Of a stretch of 43,756 nt of DNA, positions 19,101 through 27,355 are shown in pieces. Source of the DNA: Tritrichomonas foetus (taxonomy: Eukaryota; Parabasalia; Tritrichomonadida; Tritrichomonadidae). Numbering within the stretch: position 1 is the stretch's first letter; the number at the start of each line of letters is the position of its first letter. The notes beneath the pieces were generated by a model. The model had not been told where the DNA came from, did no database searches, and saw only the letters and a list, made by a program, of their open reading frames with translations. The stretch covers positions 19,865-63,620 of the forward strand of contig MLAK01000779.1 of NCBI GenBank assembly GCA_001839685.1. Direction: 5' to 3'. The translations under genes and the position numbers were made by a program.

Positions 19101-21450
19101 CAATTAACCTTTTGGCTTCCAAATTTTGATTTGTCAAATCTTCTATTTCCTTTTTATGGGTAGCTTGAATAGACTCAATCTCCTTTTTATGCTTTTGAAT
19201 GATTTCATTGAGGTCATTTTGTCCTTGAGTCTTTATTTCTTCAATATTTTTATTGCTTTGTAATTTCAATTCCTCAATAAGTTTAGATTGTTGTGCTTTA
19301 ATATCATTAATTTCTTTTGTATTTTGTTCCTTTAAATCATCAACAGCTTTCTTATTTTGTGCTTTTAGATCATTTATCTCCTTAGTATTTTTGGTTTTTA
19401 TTTCTTCCATTTCTTTTATGTGAGTTGCTTTAATTTCAGATATTTCTTTGGTATTTGCATTATTTAAAGCTTCGAGTTCTTTTTGATGTTGAGATTTAAG
19501 TGTTGCCTCATTTAATTCGTTCGAGTTTTGGGCTTTCAAAGCATCGATAGTTTTTGTGTGCTGTACTTTAATCTCATTTATTTCATGAGTATTTTTAGCT
19601 TTTAGATCATCAAGACTCTTTTGGTGATTCTTCTTTTCTTCGTTTAATAATTTTTGGTTAGATTCCTTGATTGAATTAAGTTCTTTTTCATTAGCCTTTG
19701 TAAGTTCTTCTTTTTTCTTTTCATATTCTTCTTTAGCTTCTGTTGAAGCTTTTACAGCCGCTTTTTGAGTATCAAAATCCTCTTTCAATGATTTTAATTC
19801 CTGATCAAATTTTTGTTGAAGTTCATCTTTTTGATTTTTAAGTTTTTCTTCGAGTTGCTTCAATTCTAATTTCGCTTTTTCTTCAGCTTCATTTTCTTGC
19901 TGTTCAATTAATGACTTTAATTGATCACTTTGCCTTTTCGTGAATTCTTTGATTTGCTCTTGAAAATCATTTTCAATGTTATTTTTCTTTGTTTCAAAAG
20001 CTTGTTTTTGTTTTTCTAATTCGGTTTGTTCTTTTTGTGTTTCATTTTTAATATTTGTTTGATGAACAGTTTTCATTTTTGTGATTTCATCATCAAATTC
20101 CTTTTGAAGATCTTTTTTCTTTTGTTCAAACTTGTTTTTGATATCTTCGATTTCTTTTTCTTGATTTTGAGATATTTCTTGAATATCATTGGCTGCTTTT
20201 TCTTCATTTTTATTTTTCTTCATTAATTCTTCCATTGTTTTTGTATGCTTTTCAGTTTCTTGTCGAATTTCAAAAGAGAATTTTTGCAATTCATCTGATA
20301 ATTGTTTTCTTTTTTCTTCTAAATCATCATTTAACCTTTTGATTTCATCTTTATATTTGTTTTCTGTTTCTTGTTTGATTTTTGCCGAATCTTTAGTAAT
20401 TTTATCTAATTCTTCTTGTAACTTGGCTTTTTTCTGTGCTAATTCATCTTTAATTTTAGTTATACTTAATTCTTCTTCTTTATTAGATACTTTTAATGCA
20501 TTCATTCTTTGTGCTTGTCCTTTCTTAATATCTTCCATATCTTCTTCAAAATTCTTTTTCATTAATGATTTTTCTTTTTCGTGTTGGATTCTTAAAAGTT
20601 GAAGCTCGCTTTTGAATTTCTGTTCAATTTTATCTCTTTCTTCATCAATATTTTCAAAACTATCTTCTGGACTCATTGAATCTGAAATATCAGACACTGT
20701 GTCACTATCAGTGAGAACAACACTACTTTTACTCTCATTTAGATCATTATTCTTATTATTACTATTGCTATTATTATTTACTGTTTTATTGGTATTGTTG
20801 TTAGAACTTATACTATTAATACTTTGTGGAGGAATGTTTGATTTAGGTTCTGGTTTTGAGCTATTCGAATTATTTGAATTCGCTTTATTTGCTTCATTAT
20901 TGCTTTTCGCAGCAGCCAGTAAAGACTTTGGTGGTTGATCATTTGTTGTTGAAGCTGGTGGATTACTTTTCTGAACAGAAGATAACAATGATTTTGCACC
21001 ACTCGCATTTTTAGGCTGATTTGATGGCGGTTGTGAAGTGACATTTGAATTGCTTGAAATTGGCGCAAGTGTTTTGAGAGCGCCTGCTGGTCTTTTGTTT
21101 GCAGGAGCGGCGGAAGCAGCACCAGCAGCTTTTTTAGCCAAAAGCTCTTCTTTTTCTTTCTTTTTCTGATCAAAAAGATCGTGGTAATATTCATCGAGGG
21201 GATGATCCCATAAAGACTGTCCGGTTTTTAAATTAAAATAAAATGGATCTCCTCCTGTTTTCTTTTGATACATTTTCCATCCTTCTGGAAGAGGAGCCGT
21301 TAAAGCTTCTCTTGCGATATACATTAAATCTTGATCTTTTTCGATGTCTCCGCCAAGCCATTCGAGATATTCTTCGAGTTCCTCTTGTGATGGTTCGAAT
21401 CCTTCTTCGTTTGGATCTGCTAATTCTATATAATCGTCATTTCCATCCAT
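16108..21450 (-). CDS. CEP164: CEP164-like WW-domain/coiled-coil basal-body protein
   Basis: The product is 1780 residues. Residues 20-95 match the N-terminal module of CEP164: an acidic lead-in (SQEELEEYLEWLG), then LMYIAREALTAPLPEGWK and a WW domain with W58, the YYFN-like FYFN, W81 and P84 (QSLWDHPLDEYY). In animals this module recruits the kinase TTBK2 to centriolar distal appendages and licenses cilium assembly. Residues 105-260 are Ala/Asn/Ser-rich. From about 270 to 1480 the protein is one long charged coiled coil, including 40-residue tandem repeats. A Gln-rich segment follows near 1590-1640, and the C-terminus has an IQ-like patch (ASKIQRWRKEA) and acidic end. The ATG at 21450 is the first in frame. 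A role at the basal bodies of the flagella is inferred from the N-terminal match. Confidence 0.75.
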   Translation of the reverse strand: MDGNDDYIELADPNEEGFEPSQEELEEYLEWLGGDIEKDQDLMYIAREALTAPLPEGWKMYQKKTGGDPFYFNLKTGQSLWDHPLDEYYHDLFDQKKKEKEELLAKKAAGAASAAPANKRPAGALKTLAPISSNSNVTSQPPSNQPKNASGAKSLLSSVQKSNPPASTTNDQPPKSLLAAAKSNNEANKANSNNSNSSKPEPKSNIPPQSINSISSNNNTNKTVNNNSNSNNKNNDLNESKSSVVLTDSDTVSDISDSMSPEDSFENIDEERDKIEQKFKSELQLLRIQHEKEKSLMKKNFEEDMEDIKKGQAQRMNALKVSNKEEELSITKIKDELAQKKAKLQEELDKITKDSAKIKQETENKYKDEIKRLNDDLEEKRKQLSDELQKFSFEIRQETEKHTKTMEELMKKNKNEEKAANDIQEISQNQEKEIEDIKNKFEQKKKDLQKEFDDEITKMKTVHQTNIKNETQKEQTELEKQKQAFETKKNNIENDFQEQIKEFTKRQSDQLKSLIEQQENEAEEKAKLELKQLEEKLKNQKDELQQKFDQELKSLKEDFDTQKAAVKASTEAKEEYEKKKEELTKANEKELNSIKESNQKLLNEEKKNHQKSLDDLKAKNTHEINEIKVQHTKTIDALKAQNSNELNEATLKSQHQKELEALNNANTKEISEIKATHIKEMEEIKTKNTKEINDLKAQNKKAVDDLKEQNTKEINDIKAQQSKLIEELKLQSNKNIEEIKTQGQNDLNEIIQKHKKEIESIQATHKKEIEDLTNQNLEAKRLIEEKAKHQGELDNLKSQNSKEIISLKAQLQKSLDELKAQNSKALMDAKSQHQKALDDLKKQNQNEIINIKVQIDSAKAQNSKELTDVKQQHQKALSDLNNKNQKEINDLKKSIEDQKSNYGKELNEAKQKHQKALSDLNDQNLKEINDNKKSLEELREKYDKEMKEIKLKYENEIQDIKLQSQKIINQTKNEIIEIKEKHQKDVENLLSNNKEALEAARSKQMTEKELEEIKTKHQKMINDQKEMNQREMNDIKTRNNLEIENLKSENEINKNSLKSQLEIELQNFKLQIERKRNEEIASITNSVEFETKKSRIIQQCEQDINKMNLDQQNKILSLKEQFNNEINKMKIDFENQKVQLNKEFHNEINEMKTTHQNLLNKMNQDQQRQYTETQSMLLSRINSDLDAQKAQMTQQFDMKIGELKNQQRQIIENHNEQIDEMKAGYEDQKKKMIEKYENTLNELQSNQSEKIEKLKKQQLASQKAEISKLKSNFTEKKAEITEQLDAELNEIRQNHERKVEKLKKEQQRQLSKLEASFKEKKSQLAESLEEETEEIKAQNQRKIDKMKQIKKKQAQILANQEEELAQITQSFNEKKTSLRNQLQNELNHVKQETQMKVEEEVKQIEQSKRDAQQKYKEEMDSLKQKLDEKLQKGQTKLKKQLEKQQQSYNNELELIKANFEAEKLKINLEKSSLLVQNVTNASKTFTFSSMAPVTIKPKEKRNNKLYLTLSFPESVNRFRNSVAYLITRNFVADVPPTPISTAPASLLDFRSASQLNQQPYQLQYHQQQQAHSRLSDVNQSLYYHPQQQYPDNIDYGPVTKTIKKITFDSKAKKVFNKFESTSSEIQEDVKEKANDVNLVLSNMKQFLSDQSKTISQLASDFQAQSTQVSRTIQSALADVDSSFRSAINSVTLQRGQPAPPPQTVYIQPPVIPRIQSFKRKKAIAKVLYDDDMIDSDEDIRESAASKIQRWRKEAAQTKRATKNTKITFQQMLDDDSSETE
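18541..19020 (-). repeat. 120-bp tandem repeats inside the CEP164-like coiled coil
   Basis: Blocks such as TCTGATAAAGCCTTTTGATG at 18695 and TCTGATAGAGCTTTCTGATG at 18815 are exactly 120 bases apart, and a more diverged copy follows near 18935. In protein this is a 40-residue unit containing HQKALSDL and KEIND at fixed spacing. The period of 40 is not a multiple of seven, so the repeats arose by DNA duplication and not only from heptad convergence. Confidence 0.75.
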
Positions 21451-22004
21451 TCAAGAATATAAATAAACGTACATCAAATTCATACATTTTCTATCAAAAA
21501 GTTTAGAAAATGTCATGTGAAGCAATTGAATTGCAGATTGGTCAGATGGAAACTTTTTCGCCAGATGAATCTGTTCTCAAAAAAAAAATCTCAAATTTGT
21601 GACAGTAAATTAATGAAATAGAATATTTGATGTGAGTATAGACCTATGTCAGAACAATATGCCTTTCGCTATAATTTCCTCAACATCAAAATCAGGAATA
21701 TAAATAAAAAAGTGAAATCACAAATTCCTCGAAATAAAAACTATAACACATTTTTGGAATTATTTAAGCTTTTAAATGCCACTCCATGATATCTCATAAC
21801 TTGTCAATACACACTTTGTGACTTAAAATAACCTTCTCAAGATGGAAAACTATCCTGTGATATCAAAAGATGCACTTATTTTACATGTGCCTAATAATAT
21901 GTTTGTAAAGCAAGATTATTGAACTGATGTGTTCACCAATTTCTTCTATGAAATATAATTACATAGTCATCTATATTTCCTAGTTTATTAATAAATCATA
22001 TATA
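21451..22004. other. Intergenic region upstream of the CEP164-like gene
   Basis: AT-rich spacer. CAAAAAGTTT at 21495-21504, read as AAACTTTTTG on the gene's strand, lies about 45 bases before the ATG at 21450, and AACTTTTTC occurs at 21551-21559. I see nothing else in it. Confidence 0.4.
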
Positions 22005-23936
22005 TTATTGGTTCATGATTGTTTGGAATTGTTCAATATCATATTTGTTATCTTCTCTTTTTCTCTGAAGATGCTTATAGAAATAACTTCCAAATTTGAG
22101 GCCATATTTTGAGAAAATAAATTCTTCATTAAGATATTTGTTGATACTTCCATGAGCATCAAAAGATGGATATTGCAAATGATACTGTGTAAATTGGTTT
22201 GAATACCATTCCAATGCCTCATTAACATTAGCTTCAAGATCTATTCCAGTTTTCAATCCATTAATAATGTCTTTAAATAATCTAGAAATTGCTGCCATAT
22301 CTTGATTCACCTTATCAATGTATTCTGGATAAAATTTTACAAAATGAAGCCATTTAAATGCATTTTGGAGACACTTTAAGATATTTATCCCATTTTCATA
22401 AATAAATACTGGAATAGAATTCTGCCTTGAATATGCCATAAGTTTGGTAACATCAATTTCCTTCAGAATTTCTGAATTATATTTCAATTCCAAAAATCTT
22501 TCAATGATATTCAAAAAATGGAAAAGTTTTCGAAGTGCTTCTTCAGAAGGAGAATGGATTGTTCTTACATTCAAATTTGTTTTAATATCAACCAATGGGG
22601 AATTATTTACATCTTGTAACAATTGATTTGTAATTGATATTGAATTCATAATGTTATTTATATCAATAGCTTCAAAGAAATCAAATGGATGGAGTATAAT
22701 ATCTTCATGTTTTTCAATCTTAGAATTCATATTATTAATGTCAAGAGTAATTCCAAATTCCGTAGAATAATGTTTTTCGAGTAAATATAACATGATATCA
22801 ATATCCTCTTTGTAAGTCAATAAACCTAAATAATAGAGTCCATAATAAAGAAGAAGTTGTTTAAATGAACTCAATATATCTTTGTTTTTGATTTCTTGTA
22901 GTTTGTTTCGTAAATCTGTAATGTTTTTAACTGGTTTTTCTTCGAATTGCATCATTTGATTTTTGAGTAGACTTTCCACTGAATCATGATTTTTATCATG
23001 ACTTTGGTTTAGTGTTTCACTTTTATGATCTGTATGCTGATGAATCATAGTGTATTCATTAATGGGATTAATTGTTTGTGAGGACACTACTGGACAATTG
23101 CTGCTATTATGAGCGCCTTCGTACTTTTTATGACAAAGCCAACAAAAGTGATATTGACACTCTAAGCATGTCATATGGATGCATCCACCATCTTTTTCAA
23201 TTGGAACATTGCAACCCGGACATTGTTTAACCATTTTTTCACCTTTCCTTCTGGCCTCGACACTTTCATTAAAATAAGTCAGATTTTTATTTTTAGTTTC
23301 CGTTGCAGAATTCTCTAAATACTTAATTTCTTCTTGAAGAATTTTTTTGTGATTCCCTTTAGTGAGCTTTTGGGATTCATCAAAAGAATTACATTTAATC
23401 TTTCTGTTGATGAAATGAATATCGTCATCTTCTCTTTGAATAACTTTATTGTGATTCTTATTTATAAATAAAATCAGTTTTTTTCTTTGATCTACAATAG
23501 TCTCTAATATTTTGTTTGAGAACATCGTTTTCAGAATAGGAATTTTCTTACTTTCTTCTGCATTTTGAATTAAATATATGATTCGTTTAATTCCGAAATC
23601 AAAGGGATCATCTCTAAAGTTGTAGGTATCATAATTTAATAACTGATCAACCATTGTAGTCAAAAATATCATTTTTTCTCTTTCAATAGATGAAGGTTCT
23701 GTTAGATACTGTAAAAAATCATATAATTGATCTATAGTAGAAAGAAATTGTTGAGGAATAGAATTCCCTAGCATTTCCAAAACATCGCATGGAATTGGAA
23801 AATGACAACACTTGTGGCAAGTTTCGCATTTATCTTTTGATATTAAAGTTTGATCAAGTTTAGTGCAACATGACATCATTAAATCACTATGAAGTCGGCA
23901 ATGGCATATGGCAATTTTCTTATTTTTTTTTGACAT
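22005..23936 (-). CDS. RING2 (IBR/RBR-type) zinc-finger protein, probable E3 ubiquitin ligase
   Basis: The frame is 660 codons from a TTG; the first in-frame ATG, at 23936, gives 643 residues. A RING2-type finger lies at about residues 239-282 (CPGCNVPIEKDGGCIHMTC, then CLECQYHFCWLCHKKYEGAH). The Cys in GGCIH (about 252) is the position that carries ubiquitin as a thioester in RBR ligases such as HHARI. No RING1 or IBR domain is recognisable. The N-terminus has a Cys/His-rich patch (ICHC, MSCC, KCETCHKCCHFPIPC) that might be a diverged zinc site. The 350 C-terminal residues are helical with no known domain. Without RING1, E2 recruitment is unclear. A coding-looking frame in another register lies directly upstream (23977-24201) and may be the true 5' end. 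Confidence 0.65.
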   Translation of the reverse strand: MSKKNKKIAICHCRLHSDLMMSCCTKLDQTLISKDKCETCHKCCHFPIPCDVLEMLGNSIPQQFLSTIDQLYDFLQYLTEPSSIEREKMIFLTTMVDQLLNYDTYNFRDDPFDFGIKRIIYLIQNAEESKKIPILKTMFSNKILETIVDQRKKLILFINKNHNKVIQREDDDIHFINRKIKCNSFDESQKLTKGNHKKILQEEIKYLENSATETKNKNLTYFNESVEARRKGEKMVKQCPGCNVPIEKDGGCIHMTCLECQYHFCWLCHKKYEGAHNSSNCPVVSSQTINPINEYTMIHQHTDHKSETLNQSHDKNHDSVESLLKNQMMQFEEKPVKNITDLRNKLQEIKNKDILSSFKQLLLYYGLYYLGLLTYKEDIDIMLYLLEKHYSTEFGITLDINNMNSKIEKHEDIILHPFDFFEAIDINNIMNSISITNQLLQDVNNSPLVDIKTNLNVRTIHSPSEEALRKLFHFLNIIERFLELKYNSEILKEIDVTKLMAYSRQNSIPVFIYENGINILKCLQNAFKWLHFVKFYPEYIDKVNQDMAAISRLFKDIINGLKTGIDLEANVNEALEWYSNQFTQYHLQYPSFDAHGSINKYLNEEFIFSKYGLKFGSYFYKHLQRKREDNKYDIEQFQTIMNQ

Positions 23937-23976
23937 AATGGCTCTTGTTAAAATGTCACATTCATTCCTTGAATTT

Positions 23977-24174
23977 TCAATTACCAATATTTGAGATGAT
24001 ATTTGTTATGTAGTCTATTTGATGCTCAGTATTTAAAGTGCACATATCCGAAAAAGAACCGAAAAAAGTTTTCACAAATATTACATCACTTTCAAAACTG
24101 TTCACTATCTTGAAAATCTGACAAGCCCTATTATAGTGAAGACTCCACATTTTGGAATCGAATGGTAAGTCCAT
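23977..24174 (-). pseudogene. Possible frameshifted 5' part of the RING2 gene
   Basis: A minus-strand frame, open from about 24225 with its first ATG at 24174, runs to a TGA at 23977-23979. It encodes about 65 residues of ordinary soluble composition (MWSLHYNRACQIFKIVNSFE). Its end overlaps the start of the open part of the RING2 frame by a few codons, one register apart. It may be the gene's real N-terminus separated by an indel or base-calling error, or a decayed start, or chance. I saw no trichomonad intron signal between them. Confidence 0.3.
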
Positions 24175-24338
24175 GATTCCATCATCGATTAGAAGTTCCA
24201 ATTTTGGATCAAAATCGTGTGATGATTAATTAATAGTGATTTTTTGATTTCATACTTTCGATTTCTGTATAAATATTAGCTCATTGCTTGTATCTAAAGA
24301 TGTGGATAATATATTAAATAAACTGGTAAAAAGTTGAT

Positions 24339-24378
<40 letters not shown>

Positions 24379-24813
24379 GAAATTTTCAAAAAATTATCAA
24401 TGCAGAAAGATACTCATGAGATTTTATCATTTTTATGTGGAGCGGGGTTATATCTCTTCTTTATTCGGTTAAATATATTGATGTTTTCACCTTGATATAT
24501 CAACATATTTGTTCCACACAAATTTATCATAAAACTTTTTCCTTTTCGCATTCATGATCACATCACATACAGATTGCACATCCATGAAAATTATTAAAAT
24601 TGGCTACTTGAACAATGGTTTGTAGTAAGGGCACAATGTGAATCGGGGCTTCTGTTCAGACTCTCGTCAAAAATAAAAAAGACAGAATTGTCATCGTTTC
24701 ATTTATTCATAATAAGTTTTGTGTATTCAAGAAGAGAATCTTTCATTTCATGAACTATTTTTTCCTTTTCCCTTTCCTTAAAACATATCTACATCCTTGA
24801 AACATTCTTTTCT
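24175..24813. other. Intergenic region with A35 tract
   Basis: AT-rich spacer whose main feature is the homopolymer at 24341-24375. A more GC-rich patch near 24440 (GGAGCGGGG) and the rest show no gene, RNA or repeat that I can support. Confidence 0.4.
24341..24375 (+). repeat. Uninterrupted poly(A) tract, 35 bases
   Basis: Thirty-five consecutive A follow GTTGATGC. Nearby, at about 24313, is ATTAAATAAA, a polyadenylation-like word. The tract could be the tail of an inserted reverse-transcribed RNA, a nucleosome-excluding tract, or slippage. I found no coding relic directly upstream and no clear target-site duplication. Confidence 0.8.
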
Positions 24814-25836
24814 TTAGAGATAGTCAGCGCTTGGGATGGGCTTCACAAGCGCCAGTTTCGGCTGGACTTCCGGAATGGTCAAAAGGATCTCATCTGGCTG
24901 TGCAATCTCTCTTCCAAGCTGGCGGGAGGTTTTTGGATATTTATTGGCGCCCCATCCCTCGCCGTACACCTCTTCTTCAATTCTTTGTCGCTGGCAGGCA
25001 TTCCATATCTTGTCCATGTCTTTTGTCACCTCAAACCTCTGTTCGACCTTCTTGATTTGATTTTCATAGACGGTCCTCTGAGTTTCGCGGCGGGCCTTCA
25101 ATGAGTCGATTTGAAGCTGAGCGTTTAAATCGAAGGTGTGGATTTCGTCTTCAATTTTTTGGTTGAGAAGCTTTGTGGCATTCTCGTAATCAGTTTGCAT
25201 TTGATATGTGTTTTCGCGCTGTTCTTTTGCTTGGAGAGCGTCGGCCCTTGCACAGACGAGTTCGGCGTCATTGAATCTACCAACACTCATCAGCTTTTTA
25301 ACCTGAATTCGTAATGTGCGTAATTCGTTACTTGGCTTATTATATAATCTTCTGTGTGGCTCGGATTGCCAAAGCATTTCGTGTTCTTGGACGTCTTTCT
25401 TCATGTCATCGATCAACCTTTCGCGAGCTTTTGCAAGCTGTTTCTTGAGATTTGAAATGCGCTCATTTGTTTCTTCATCGAAACGACGAATTCGATCGCG
25501 GACTTCTTCGTTTTGTTTGTTGACTTCATCTTGTTGCATTTGTTGGAATTTCCTCTTCTGCGCAATCTTCAAGTATTCCTTTGTGTGATCGATAACTCTC
25601 AACGCAGCGATGGCTTGTCTCAAGTTTCCTTCGAGGAGGGCTTGCTTTCGTTCATCCATGAGGGTATCGATCAGTCCTTCTAAGAGCTCGACACTTTGAG
25701 TTGGAAGTGGCTGTCTGTCATATGCGGCTTGCTTGATATGCTGCATTGGATCTTTCATTGAACAACGCGCTGATTGAGGGCTGCGAGAAAGTGGTGGGCA
25801 CTTTGGTGGCTTGGGGCTCATTGCGAGAGATGACAT
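24814..25836 (-). CDS. Coiled-coil protein of unknown function
   Basis: A 340-residue protein from an ATG at 25836. After a Ser/Pro-rich start (PKPPKCPPLSRSPQSARC) it is almost entirely charged helix. A compact unit at about 40-95 (ELLEGLIDTLMDERKQALLE, then AIAALRVIDHTKEYL) is followed by coiled coil from about 95 to 275 and a short ordered-looking tail (EEVYGEGWGANKYPK). I do not recognise the family. The gene is visibly more GC-rich than its neighbours and uses G/C-ending codons often, which in trichomonads tends to mark abundant proteins; a cytoskeletal role is possible but unproven. Frames on the other strand inside it are shadows. Confidence 0.7.
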   Translation of the reverse strand: MSSLAMSPKPPKCPPLSRSPQSARCSMKDPMQHIKQAAYDRQPLPTQSVELLEGLIDTLMDERKQALLEGNLRQAIAALRVIDHTKEYLKIAQKRKFQQMQQDEVNKQNEEVRDRIRRFDEETNERISNLKKQLAKARERLIDDMKKDVQEHEMLWQSEPHRRLYNKPSNELRTLRIQVKKLMSVGRFNDAELVCARADALQAKEQRENTYQMQTDYENATKLLNQKIEDEIHTFDLNAQLQIDSLKARRETQRTVYENQIKKVEQRFEVTKDMDKIWNACQRQRIEEEVYGEGWGANKYPKTSRQLGREIAQPDEILLTIPEVQPKLALVKPIPSADYL

Positions 25837-27355
25837 TTGATGTTATTTACTTTTAAAATAATAAAAATTTTATTTCTTTCGTTCACTTAACATTTTTAAT
25901 TGAGGAAAACTTCATTTGAATAGACAAATATTATTTTCAAAAGACCGATGGAAAACCATTCAATTTGGTGAAACTTTTTGTTGAAATAAAAATAATAAAG
26001 TATAGAAATATTTTATATCGTTTCTGAATTGTTTTATTGAATGTTTTTTGAATATTGTGAAAGAATTTTTATATAATTTATTGAAAAAGCTCCGAATTCA
26101 AAATGAATCTGAATCAATTCTATGATATCTTAATCACAAATAAGCAAATTGAGCAATTTCCGATAGTATTTTGTAGAAACATTTATTTTTTCATAATTCT
26201 TGTAAATTTAAATTGTTTTGTCTCAGAGAATAGAAGGTGGAGTCGGTTTTACGACCAAAAATTGGTATTCTGAATAAATGATTTTGAACAATATAAAATA
26301 TAAAGTACTCAATTCTTTGAGAAAGTGATTGGTTAAAATCTGAAAACAAAGGTATACCGTTCTCACCAATTTGTCTCTAAAATATCCGAAAATTTATTTT
26401 ATATCAATTTATGCTCTAATTGTTAAAATCTATTGTGAAATCGTCAAAATCTTTGAGTTTTTTTGATCAATATACGTTTATGACACTATTCACAAAATTC
26501 AATTCAACTTTTCACATGAATCATATCTCAGAAACTTCTGAAAAAGTTCCGTTTAAAATCACCCGCCAATTATTGGCGCCATATTATTCAAACTCATAAT
26601 ACTTGACAATAGATATGCCAAAATTCACAAAGAAGCAAAAAACATCTTATCTAAATGAAAATTAAAATTTGCCTCATAAACCAGAAAGTTTTCGTGTGCA
26701 AATTTTAATCATGAAAAAAATTTTTAACGATATTGAGCTTTATTGAAATAGAAAAGTACTAGATAAATTTCATTCGTAAATTGGAGCCAAAAGTATAAAA
26801 TCTTATCCATTAGGAATTAATTATTGTGTAAATGTTTTTTCTTTTTTCCGATCACCGATTTAATGTGAAATGTTCCTATATACAGAAAATTCAATTTGTG
26901 AGTTTAAAACAGCTATCGGTTTCTATTTAGTTGTTCATTTTTGAGAGAATGAACAAATCACATCACAATCAAAAGACAGAAAAAACCTCTTTAACAAAAA
27001 TCATGTGGTTCGCGTTTATGCACAAAATGATCATGGAAAACGGCAGTTGTGGACAAAAGGATTAAATACATTCATTAATAATCATGGAATTTGAATCAAC
27101 AAATCGATGTGAATAAGACTGGATGACAACTACTCGTTAACAAATTGTCATCACTTTATAACAATATTATTAGATAACTCTCAACATCACTACCATCATT
27201 ATTATGTGATAAGAATTTTTTCATAATGATGAAAAGTTTATACATGTTTTATTTCTCAATACTGATGCTTTCACAGAGAATCCGGAAATTGTCAATGACA
27301 TATTAAATAAATAAATAAATCAAATCAAAAATATTGAGGACATTTATGTATATAC
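25837..27355. other. Gene-free intergenic region
   Basis: A 1.5-kb AT-rich stretch with no open frame above about 60 codons. It holds a small palindrome, CGCCAAT-T-ATTGGCG at 26564-26578, and GAAAAAGTT/AACTTTTTG words near 25972 and 26541. The left end should carry the promoter of the coiled-coil gene that starts at 25836. I see no RNA gene. Confidence 0.4.

Noticed and set aside
20189..20938. Two frames of 137 and 108 codons antisense to the CEP164-like gene
   Set aside because: Leu/Phe/Ser-rich translations are what antisense of a Lys/Glu/Asn/Gln coiled coil gives.
26564..26578. Palindrome CGCCAAT-T-ATTGGCG, similar to an E2F site
   Set aside because: Arms of only seven bases, a single copy, and more than 700 bases from any gene start.
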